Shown here piece by piece: positions 57,349 to 64,000 of a DNA stretch of 64,000 bases. Source of the DNA: Acidobacteriota bacterium (lineage in GTDB: Bacteria; Acidobacteriota; Blastocatellia; Pyrinomonadales; Pyrinomonadaceae); assembly GCA_029781855.1 (NCBI GenBank), contig JAKOVX010000077.1, positions 1 through 64,000 of the forward strand. Direction: 5' to 3'. The notes under the pieces were generated by a model. The model was not told the DNA's origin and ran no database searches. It saw only the letters and a program-made list of their open reading frames with translations. The translations under genes and the position numbers were made by a program. Position 1 is the first letter of the stretch, and each line of letters begins with the position of its first letter.

Positions 57349-58020
57349 ATGCATTTTAGAGCACACAACATACTCTTGACCGCGGCCGCGGCGGCTTTCG
57401 CTTTCGCGGCGATCGGATGCGCGTCAACAGAGATCGCTAAAACACCCACCAATCCGCCGGCAACCACCGCTGCGGCGACCGCGCCGAAAACGTTGGAAAA
57501 TTTGCAGACGGCTTATAACGGTGAGAGTAACGCCAACGCAAAATATCTGGAGTTTGCTAAAAAGGCAGACGAAGAAGGCTATACCAAAGTTGCAAGCCTA
57601 TTTCGTGCGGCTGCGCGGGCGGAAGAGATCCACAAAGCCAATCACGCTGATGTGATACGGAAAATGGGAGCCGAACCGAAGGCCGACATTAAACCTGCCG
57701 AGGTCAAAACGACCGCCGAGAATCTGAAAGCGGCGATCGAGGGCGAAACCTACGAACGCGACAAGATGTACGCCGATTTTCTCGTCGAAGCCAGGAATGC
57801 AAACAACAAGGATGCAGTCCGGACGTTCAATCTGGCGAAAACCGCCGAAGCAGAACACGCTAAGCTCTACACCGAGGCACTTGGGAATCTGGACGCATGG
57901 AAGGGTGGAAAATTGACATTCTTCGTATGCCCGACGTGCGGCTTTACCTCTAAGGACGCCACACTCGAGAAATGCCCGGTGGATTTTACGCCGAAAGAGA
58001 AGTTTGAATCGATCAGTTAA
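57349..58020 (+). CDS. Rubrerythrin-like lipoprotein with incomplete rubredoxin tail
   Basis: This 223-residue protein has a lipoprotein signal (Cys24) and a ferritin-like rubrerythrin domain with metal ligands in LQTAYNGESNANAKY, RAEEIHKANH, AIEGETYE and TAEAEHAKLY. A short rubredoxin-like segment follows: CPTCG then KCPVD. The fourth rubredoxin cysteine is replaced by Asp. Rubrerythrins reduce hydrogen peroxide in the cytoplasm; a membrane-anchored exported form is unusual. GGAG precedes the ATG. It is the first gene after the sigma-54 promoter. Confidence 0.88.
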   Translation: MHFRAHNILLTAAAAAFAFAAIGCASTEIAKTPTNPPATTAAATAPKTLENLQTAYNGESNANAKYLEFAKKADEEGYTKVASLFRAAARAEEIHKANHADVIRKMGAEPKADIKPAEVKTTAENLKAAIEGETYERDKMYADFLVEARNANNKDAVRTFNLAKTAEAEHAKLYTEALGNLDAWKGGKLTFFVCPTCGFTSKDATLEKCPVDFTPKEKFESIS

Positions 58021-58100
58021 TTTTCAAGGGGGAAGCTTTGGGTGCCGGTTATTGCGCCGATGATCGGCACCCGAAGCAAAATTCGAAGCGAGGTAAAATA

Positions 58101-58646
58101 ATGTTTCCGCCGATTCCAAGCTGGGATGGCCTGCATCCCCTCATAATTCATTTTCCGATCGCCCTATTAATGATCGCGCCGTTGATCGTGGTCATTGGGC
58201 TTGTTTTGCCGAAGCAAGGACAGGCGTTCATGATCTCGGCTTTCATTCTGATGCTGCTCGGAACAGCGGCCGTATTCGTCGCGGTTTCAACCGGTGCCGA
58301 AGCAGGTGAATTGGCCGAACGCGTGAACAACGTTGAATCGGTGCTCGAGGAACACGAGGAACTAGCAGAAACTACGCGAATGGTGTTCTCAGCACTGACC
58401 GTGATATTCGGCGTAATCGTCTTCGCTCCGATGCTTTTTAAGAAAGAGCTTTCGCGAATGATAATGATCCCGCTCGGCCTGGCATTCTTGCTCTTTTATG
58501 GTTCGGGAGTTGTGCTTTTAATGAATACTGCACATCAGGGCGGACGTCTGGTTCACGAGTTTGGTGTTCGGGCAATGATGAGTACCACCGCGCAAAATAA
58601 CGCTTCTCCGCCGTCCTCTAAAGCCAGGCACGATGACGACGATTAA
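58101..58646 (+). CDS. DUF2231-like membrane protein
   Basis: This 181-residue protein has four hydrophobic segments and the motif LHPLIIHFPIALLMIAP near the start, which matches DUF2231 membrane proteins. Their His residues may bind heme or metal. The tail is His/Asp-rich (KARHDDDD). GAGG precedes the ATG at 58101. It follows rubrerythrin in the same operon. Confidence 0.82.
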   Translation: MFPPIPSWDGLHPLIIHFPIALLMIAPLIVVIGLVLPKQGQAFMISAFILMLLGTAAVFVAVSTGAEAGELAERVNNVESVLEEHEELAETTRMVFSALTVIFGVIVFAPMLFKKELSRMIMIPLGLAFLLFYGSGVVLLMNTAHQGGRLVHEFGVRAMMSTTAQNNASPPSSKARHDDDD

Positions 58647-58665
58647 CAGATCAAGGAGAAGACCC

Positions 58666-59004
58666 ATGAAGAAAACAGTGATCTTTGCGATCGTCGTCGG
58701 ACTGGCAATGATATTTATGGCTTGCGGTGGCACGACCAAGGAAGATCGGACACCGAGGTCTCAAACAGCTGATCCGGTTTCAAATACCGGCAATGCCGCC
58801 GCCAGTACACCGTCAAGTCGAAACGACGCGGATGCTGACGACAAAGCCGTAAATAGGCCTGCGTCAAATTCAAATGCCAATCGCGCCGGGACAAAAAGAA
58901 CTGACCTTGATGACGTCAAAAAATCGGGGAATTCGAAACCCGGTCGGACGGATTCGGACGACAGGGGCAAGTCTGATTCAGACCGCGATGATGACGATCA
59001 GTGA
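58666..59004 (+). CDS. Small hydrophilic lipoprotein
   Basis: This 112-residue protein has a lipoprotein signal (lipobox MAC, Cys20) followed by a low-complexity Asp/Ser/Asn/Lys/Arg-rich mature part that looks disordered. GGAG is 8 bases upstream of the ATG. The acidic C-terminus ends in Asp runs. No family is recognised. It is the last gene before a terminator. Confidence 0.72.
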   Translation: MKKTVIFAIVVGLAMIFMACGGTTKEDRTPRSQTADPVSNTGNAAASTPSSRNDADADDKAVNRPASNSNANRAGTKRTDLDDVKKSGNSKPGRTDSDDRGKSDSDRDDDDQ

Positions 59005-59047
59005 TGGCTGTACGTAAAGACTCTCCGTACTTTACCAGGTCATTTTA

Positions 59048-59078
59048 GCCGCCAGCTTCGGCTGGTGGCATTTTTTGT
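59048..59078 (+). terminator. Rho-independent terminator of the rubrerythrin operon
   Basis: GCCGCCAGC and GCTGGTGGC form a 9-bp stem (one wobble) around a TTCG tetraloop, followed by ATTTTTT. It lies 44 bases after the lipoprotein stop. Confidence 0.88.
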
Positions 59079-59118
59079 ATGACAAACCAGGCCGGGTTCG
59101 ACCGCGAATTCACAGATT

Positions 59119-59790
59119 TCAAATGACTTCCATGATCTGGGTCAGGGGTTTTCGATGTATGTCCGGGACCGTAGCGTTTTCGATGGGGTAACCGACTGGT
59201 ATCAGGACAAACGGGACTTCGTTTTTAGGCCGGCCAAGTATCTCCTGAAGAAACTTCATCGGTGACGGCGTGTGCGTCAACGTCGCGAGGCCCATATTGT
59301 GAAGTGCGGTAAGGAGCATGCCTACCGCGATCCCGACCGATTCCTGCGAATAATACGTCGGCTCGGTGTCGCCATTCTCTTCGACGGTGGTGATACGAAA
59401 TACGACGATCAGATAAGGTGCGATCTCGAGGAACGGTTTGTGTTCGTCGGTGCCGAGGACCGCCAGACGCCGCAGCCACTTCTCCGACATACGATTGTGA
59501 TAGCTCTCGTATTCCTCCTTTTCAGCCGCCTCGCGGATCTTTTTCTTTATTTCCGGATCTCGCACAACGACAAATCGCCATGGCTGCATATTCGCACCCG
59601 ACGGCGCGGTTCCGGCCGTCGCGATCGCTTTCTCGATCAGCTCAAGCGGCACGTCACGGTCCGAATATTCCCGAACCGTCCTTCTTTTGCTGAGCAGTTC
59701 GAACAGTTCGTCTGCACGCCGAACCTGTTCATCGGCCGAAAGGCGGCAAAAATCTAAGGCTTTGTGGATGGCTGTCGAAGATTCCTTCAT
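59119..59790 (-). CDS. Nitroreductase-family flavoprotein, iodotyrosine-deiodinase-like subgroup
   Basis: This 223-residue FMN protein has SKRRTVREYSDRDVPLELIEKAI, TAPSGANMQPWRFVVVRDPEIKKKIREAAEKEE and YYSQESVGIAVGMLLTALHNMGLATLTHTPSPMKFL. This is the pattern of the iodotyrosine deiodinase (IYD) branch, including an EE...Y lid with a downstream lysine. Bacterial IYD-like enzymes remove halogens from halotyrosines in vitro. The true substrate here is unknown. Confidence 0.88.
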   Translation of the reverse strand: MKESSTAIHKALDFCRLSADEQVRRADELFELLSKRRTVREYSDRDVPLELIEKAIATAGTAPSGANMQPWRFVVVRDPEIKKKIREAAEKEEYESYHNRMSEKWLRRLAVLGTDEHKPFLEIAPYLIVVFRITTVEENGDTEPTYYSQESVGIAVGMLLTALHNMGLATLTHTPSPMKFLQEILGRPKNEVPFVLIPVGYPIENATVPDIHRKPLTQIMEVI

Positions 59791-59839
59791 CTCTTTACCC
59801 GGTCGTTAGTTGAATAATTATTTTCTATTGGATCGCCGA

Positions 59840-60628
59840 TCAGCCTAAACGAACGGTCAGCATCGAGATCGAGCCGCCGTCGAATCCTTCGACCGGAAAT
59901 GAAACCTTATCATCCCGTTCTCCGATCGCTAGAACATAGAGTAGCGGCAAAAAATGTTCAGGCGTCGGCGCCGCAAACAAAGCGTCGGAGCCCATGCGTT
60001 CGTAATGTTTCAATGGTTCGTGATCACCGGATACGATGAGCTCCCGTGCCCGGTGATCGAATCTTAGCCCACTCTCGAACGGTTCAATATCGCCGCCGCC
60101 CCAATCGTAAGCACGCAGATTGTGAACTATATTCCCGCTTCCCGCGACCAGCACGCCTTCGTCACGTAACGGCCATAATTTCTCTGCCAGGTCGTAGTGC
60201 CCGCTCGCGGGTCGCCGTTCATCGATCGAAAGTTGAATTATTGGAACGTCAGCATCGGGAAAAACATGGCAGAGCACCGACCAGGTCCCATGATCGAGGC
60301 CACAGGAATCAGCATCAAGAACTAGCTCATCACCCAACAAACTTTTCACACGCATTGCCAACTCCGGCGAACCGGGTGCCTGATATTGGACCTCATACAA
60401 TTCTCGCGGAAATCCACCAAAATCGTGAATCGTGCGCGGCCGCTCCATCGCGGTCACCGCGACCGTCGGAATGAACCAGTGTGCCGACACGCAGAGAATC
60501 GCCCTTGGCCTCGGGATAGACCTCCCGATCGACGCCCATGCCTCGGTGTAGGCATTTGACTGAATGGCGTTCATCGGGTTGCCGTGGCCAAAAAATAAAA
60601 CCGGCATTCGGTCGGACATTTTCAACAT
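59840..60628 (-). CDS. Extradiol ring-cleavage dioxygenase, 4,5-DOPA type (LigB family)
   Basis: This 262-residue protein has metal-binding histidines in FFGHGNPMNAI, CVSAHWF and GLDHGTWSVLCHVFPDADVP, and TPEHFLPLLY near the end, as in YgiD/DODA proteins. These are zinc or iron extradiol dioxygenases cleaving catechols such as DOPA. It lies 50 bases upstream of the nitroreductase gene on the same strand. Either the ATG at 60628 or that at 60619 could be used. Confidence 0.9.
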   Translation of the reverse strand: MLKMSDRMPVLFFGHGNPMNAIQSNAYTEAWASIGRSIPRPRAILCVSAHWFIPTVAVTAMERPRTIHDFGGFPRELYEVQYQAPGSPELAMRVKSLLGDELVLDADSCGLDHGTWSVLCHVFPDADVPIIQLSIDERRPASGHYDLAEKLWPLRDEGVLVAGSGNIVHNLRAYDWGGGDIEPFESGLRFDHRARELIVSGDHEPLKHYERMGSDALFAAPTPEHFLPLLYVLAIGERDDKVSFPVEGFDGGSISMLTVRLG

Positions 60629-60757
60629 TATTATGTCATATCAGCTGAATTCTGAGGCCTCAATCTGGTCATTTGCTTCGTTTGGTAGTACCGTGTTTTC
60701 ATCATCCCGAACAAATCGAAGTTATTGATATTCAGGTTCCGAAATCGTAGAAAGATT

Positions 60758-62305
60758 ATGAGATCACTTACAAATACATGCCTGGTTTTGTGTCTCCTCG
60801 TTATCCAGGTCTATACACAGACGAAGACCGGCGATGCGACCAACTCCGAAGGTTATGGCCACGTCGAATTTGCAAACTCAGGGAACAAGGAGGCCCAGAA
60901 GGATTTCCTTAGCGGCCTCGCTCTGCTTCACGACTTTGAATACGATGCCGCAGCTGCCGCATTCCGTCGGGCGGAAGCCTTGGATCCCGGCTTTGCTATG
61001 GCGTATTGGGGTGAGGCAATGACCTTTAACCACCCGATCTGGATGCAGCAGAATCTTGAAGCGGCGAGGGCAGCACTTCTAAAATTAGCGCCGACGCCGG
61101 CGGCTCGGATCGCAAAGGCCAAGACGGAACGGGAAAAGGCGTACCTCAGCGCGGTCGAGGTCTTGTACGGAGAAGGCACCAAGTTCGAGCGTGACTTTCT
61201 ATATGAAAGATCAATGGCCGAAGTCCATGCGCGATTTCCTGAAGATGTCGACGCGACAGCTTTTTACGGGCTTGCAATACTCGGTACGGCCCACGCCGGG
61301 CGCGATATCCCGACCTATATGCGGGCCGCAAGCGTAATGGAGGAAGCGTGGGCCGACCATCGCGATCACCCAGGTCTCGTTCATTACCTGATCCATAGCT
61401 ACGATGACCCCGTGCATGCTCCTCTCGGACTTAGGGCGGCTCGTATTTACGCAAAGATCGCCCCGAACGCCGGCCACGCTCAACACATGACTTCGCACAT
61501 TTTCGTGGCGCTCGGAATGTGGCCGGAAGTTGTTCAGGCTAACATTGCGGCGATCGCAGTGGTTAACCGGACCCGAGCCGCGGCCGGAAAGCGGCCTGTG
61601 GGCTGCGGCCATTATCCAACTTGGCTAAATTACGGATTTCTACAACTTGGCAAACCGGAAAAGGCAAAAATGGCAGTCGATCAGTGCCGCGCAACTCTTG
61701 ACGACGAAGCCACGGTCGATCGTCCCGGAGTATCGATGGACCCTGACGACAGTATCGTCGCATCGTTTGCCAACATGAGACTCCGCTATCTGATCGACGC
61801 CGGCAACTGGCCCGATGATATGGCGAACTGGAGCCTGCCGAAAAACGCCGGAGTCGGAGCGAGGCTGGATTTTCAGTATGCCCGTTTCCTCAACGAGATC
61901 AGGCAGGGTCACCGAGCGGAGGCGGTCGCGGCGCTCGCGGACCTCGAATCTGTCGGGCAGCAGATCGTGGACATAGAGAAGAAAAAGGACGATCCGGACC
62001 CGAGTTACCGCGTTCGGCCGGAGATCACGCGGCTGGAGGCAAAGGCAATGCTGGCGGAGTTCGATGGGGATCTCACCGAAGCAGAACACCTGTTAAATCA
62101 GGCGGTCGCATTGGAAGAGACGCTTCCGATAGCATTTGGCCCGCCGGTCATAGACAAACCGACGCACGAACTTCTCGGAGAATTCCTGTTGCAGCGCGGC
62201 CGTAAAAGTGAGGCAAAAGACGCGTTCAAGAAGGCCGTTGCCCGTACCCCGGGACGACGGCTTGCCGTACAGGGGCTCGCGGCGAGTTCGGACTCAAAGC
62301 CGTAA
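60758..62305 (+). CDS. Tetratricopeptide-repeat secreted protein
   Basis: This 515-residue protein has a signal peptide (residues about 1-20). TPR motifs follow (AQKDFLSGLALLHDFEYDAAAAAFRRAEALDPGFAMAYWGEAMTFNHPIW), with HAQHMTSHIFVALGMWPEVVQANIAA in the middle and further helices to the end. Such proteins are common in Acidobacteriota and bind other proteins; a specific partner is unknown. The ATG at 60758 is preferred to 60725 because the signal peptide starts there. Confidence 0.82.
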   Translation: MRSLTNTCLVLCLLVIQVYTQTKTGDATNSEGYGHVEFANSGNKEAQKDFLSGLALLHDFEYDAAAAAFRRAEALDPGFAMAYWGEAMTFNHPIWMQQNLEAARAALLKLAPTPAARIAKAKTEREKAYLSAVEVLYGEGTKFERDFLYERSMAEVHARFPEDVDATAFYGLAILGTAHAGRDIPTYMRAASVMEEAWADHRDHPGLVHYLIHSYDDPVHAPLGLRAARIYAKIAPNAGHAQHMTSHIFVALGMWPEVVQANIAAIAVVNRTRAAAGKRPVGCGHYPTWLNYGFLQLGKPEKAKMAVDQCRATLDDEATVDRPGVSMDPDDSIVASFANMRLRYLIDAGNWPDDMANWSLPKNAGVGARLDFQYARFLNEIRQGHRAEAVAALADLESVGQQIVDIEKKKDDPDPSYRVRPEITRLEAKAMLAEFDGDLTEAEHLLNQAVALEETLPIAFGPPVIDKPTHELLGEFLLQRGRKSEAKDAFKKAVARTPGRRLAVQGLAASSDSKP

Positions 62306-62422
62306 GCGTTGGTTGGGTCTCATTTTAGACGATCCTGTCGCTCCCTATCGATAACACAGCGACTTCACAAGCTATGGGGGCGTGAACGGCTCCCGACAGA
62401 AATCTTCGGAGGTTCCTTTACC

Positions 62423-64000
62423 ATGTCATATCGACTTATCGTGAGCTGTTTGTTTGTTTTTTCAATGTTTTTGGGTGTCTCCACCGTTTTTCCCCAAACG
62501 CCCAAGTATCCCGATTACCCGAGCGAAACGCCTGACACCGTTAAGCCAACGAATTATGGATACGACTACGAAAGGCGTGTGGTAATGATACCGATGCGTG
62601 ACGGCGTCAAACTGCACACCGTGATCCTCGTGCCAAACGGAGCCAAGAATGCCCCGATCTTGCTCACACGCACGCCTTATAGTGCAGACGTGCTGACTAC
62701 GAATACGAACAGCTCGCATTTGGACGCGAGCCTTTACGGCTACGACAATGCAACCGACGTCATCGTCGAGGGCGGATACATACGTGTCGTGCAGGACATT
62801 CGAGGCAAGTACGGTTCGGAGGGCGATTACGTGATGAACCGTCCGCTGCACGGCCCGCAAAATCCAACGCCTGTCGATCATGCCACTGACACATACGACA
62901 CGATCGATTGGCTGGTCAAGAACATTAAAGAGAGCAATGGCAAGGTCGGTATTCTCGGTATTTCATACGATGGTTTCTTGCCGCTAATGGCACTGGTGAA
63001 TCCGCATCCGGCTCTCAAGGTCTCGGTGCCGATGAACCCGATGGTCGATGGATGGATGGGCGACGATTGGTTTCATAACGGCGCCTTTAGGCAGCAGAAT
63101 ATGCCGTACATTTATGACCAGGTCGTCACTCGTTCGAACGAGGTCACCTGGTGGTCGAGCAATTTTGACGACTATGATATGTTCATGCGGGCGGGCTCGG
63201 CGGGCGAGCTTGGTAGACAACGCGGTATGGACCAAAGCGGCTTCTGGAGAAAGGTCATCGCCCACCCGAACTACGACAGCTTCTGGCAAGACCAGGCAAT
63301 GGACAAGATCCTCGCGAAACAACCGCTGAAAGTTCCCGTAATGCTCGTTCACAGCCTCTGGGACCAGGAAGATATCTACGGCGCACCGGCAGTTTACAAA
63401 GCGATCGAACCCAAGGACACCAATAACAATATGGTGTATCTCGTAATGGGCCCGTGGCATCACGGTCAGGAGATCCAGAACGCCGACCGGATCGGCGCGA
63501 TCCGTTGGGGAAGCGATACCGGAACGTATTTCCGGAAGAACATCCTTGGGCCTTTCCTCGCCCATTTCCTGAAGGACGGCGCTCCGCCGATGGACGTAGC
63601 TCCGGTAAACGCATTCGAATCAGGCACGAATGTTTGGCGGCGGCTGAATTCCTGGCCCTCCGGCTGCACCACAGGCTGCACGTCCAAGGCGACGCCGTTG
63701 TATTTGAACGCGGGAACAAAGTTAAGCCTCGGCTCGCCCATTACCGGCGGCGACCAGTATGACGAGTACATTTCCGACCCCGCCAAGCCGGTTCCGTTTC
63801 GGGCTCGGCCAAACCGTCCGACCGGTTATACCGAGGAGTTGAGTTGGTGGCGTTGGCTCGTTGACGACCAACGTGAAGCCTCGGGCCGCACCGACGTCCT
63901 GACCTACACGACCGACACCTTGACCTCGCCGGTAAAGATCAGCGGTCAGCCGCTTGTTAATTTGATCGCATCGACGAGCGGCACCGATTCCGATTGGGTG
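62423..64000 (+). CDS. CocE/NonD family hydrolase (X-Pro dipeptidyl-peptidase S15-like), 3' truncated
   Basis: The frame runs from an ATG at 62423 (GGAGG about 10 bases upstream) to the right edge, 526 codons with no stop. A signal peptide (hydrophobic residues about 5-22) precedes an alpha/beta-hydrolase: YERRVVMIPMRDGVKLHTVI, VVQDIRGKYGSEGDY, the nucleophile in GILGISYDGFLPLMA and the catalytic His in VMGPWHHGQ. The C-terminal jelly-roll domain begins near LVNLIAS. Members hydrolyse esters, beta-lactam side chains or X-Pro peptides. Confidence 0.9.
   Translation, partial: MSYRLIVSCLFVFSMFLGVSTVFPQTPKYPDYPSETPDTVKPTNYGYDYERRVVMIPMRDGVKLHTVILVPNGAKNAPILLTRTPYSADVLTTNTNSSHLDASLYGYDNATDVIVEGGYIRVVQDIRGKYGSEGDYVMNRPLHGPQNPTPVDHATDTYDTIDWLVKNIKESNGKVGILGISYDGFLPLMALVNPHPALKVSVPMNPMVDGWMGDDWFHNGAFRQQNMPYIYDQVVTRSNEVTWWSSNFDDYDMFMRAGSAGELGRQRGMDQSGFWRKVIAHPNYDSFWQDQAMDKILAKQPLKVPVMLVHSLWDQEDIYGAPAVYKAIEPKDTNNNMVYLVMGPWHHGQEIQNADRIGAIRWGSDTGTYFRKNILGPFLAHFLKDGAPPMDVAPVNAFESGTNVWRRLNSWPSGCTTGCTSKATPLYLNAGTKLSLGSPITGGDQYDEYISDPAKPVPFRARPNRPTGYTEELSWWRWLVDDQREASGRTDVLTYTTDTLTSPVKISGQPLVNLIASTSGTDSDWV

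Overview
The window looks like chromosome from an Acidobacteriota bacterium, probably Blastocatellia/Pyrinomonadaceae-like. This is an inference. It rests on two tandem VWFA-related proteins of the acidobacterial type, a lone DUF1800 protein, many secreted proteins and lipoproteins of unknown function, moderately high GC, and a preference for GTG/TTG starts in several genes. No rRNA, tRNA, transposase or CRISPR array was seen.

Region 1 (1-32.7 kb) is mostly ordinary chromosome. In order it holds: two VWA proteins; a GlcD-type oxidase; a dicarboxylate/amino-acid symporter with an expanded loop; an ABC surface-glycan exporter with a glycosyltransferase; a serine hydrolase; DUF1800; a LarA-like enzyme; a CDF metal exporter; a FecR-like membrane protein; TerC; free-methionine sulfoxide reductase; a CrcB fluoride channel; an S41 peptidase. 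Next is a minus-strand group with purK, a zinc-ribbon protein, an AlkD-like DNA repair gene, purE and a UshA-like nucleotidase. These are followed by monomeric isocitrate dehydrogenase, pterin dehydratase, and a tightly coupled DUF1015-pdxH-GNAT-membrane-SDR-MBL operon.

Region 2 (32.7-38.3 kb) is the accessory island. It carries a 22-bp tandem repeat, a translationally coupled pair encoding a soluble protein of unknown family and a four-helix membrane protein, a CoiA-like protein, a DUF2939 membrane protein, and a PD-(D/E)XK nuclease-like protein. A roughly 70-bp promoter-plus-leader sequence occurs twice in direct orientation, 2 kb apart. One copy drives the soluble/membrane pair and the other has lost its gene. 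A block of strong hairpins (REP-like) closes the island.

Region 3 (38.3-50.8 kb, all minus strand except one lipoprotein) is housekeeping. It has ffh-rpsP-khpA-rimM-trmD-rplS-rnhB, Trm112 with a GT9 glycosyltransferase, an SPFH protein with zinc ribbons, VanZ, and a partial ATP synthase operon (atpF'-F-H-A-G, without atpB/E/D/C). Five gaps inside these operons are filled by hairpins built from short repeats, each placed just after a stop codon.

Region 4 (50.9-64 kb) holds an orphan DNA methyltransferase and exonuclease III coupled to a methyltransferase-like gene. A histidine kinase/NtrC-type regulator pair sits just before a well-formed sigma-54 promoter that precedes an exported lipoprotein rubrerythrin operon. 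Then come an iodotyrosine-deiodinase-like nitroreductase, a DODA-type dioxygenase, a TPR protein, and a CocE/NonD hydrolase cut by the right edge.

The strongest candidates for something new are the duplicated promoter cassette with its soluble/membrane gene pair, the sigma-54/rubrerythrin lipoprotein operon, and the intra-operon hairpin family.
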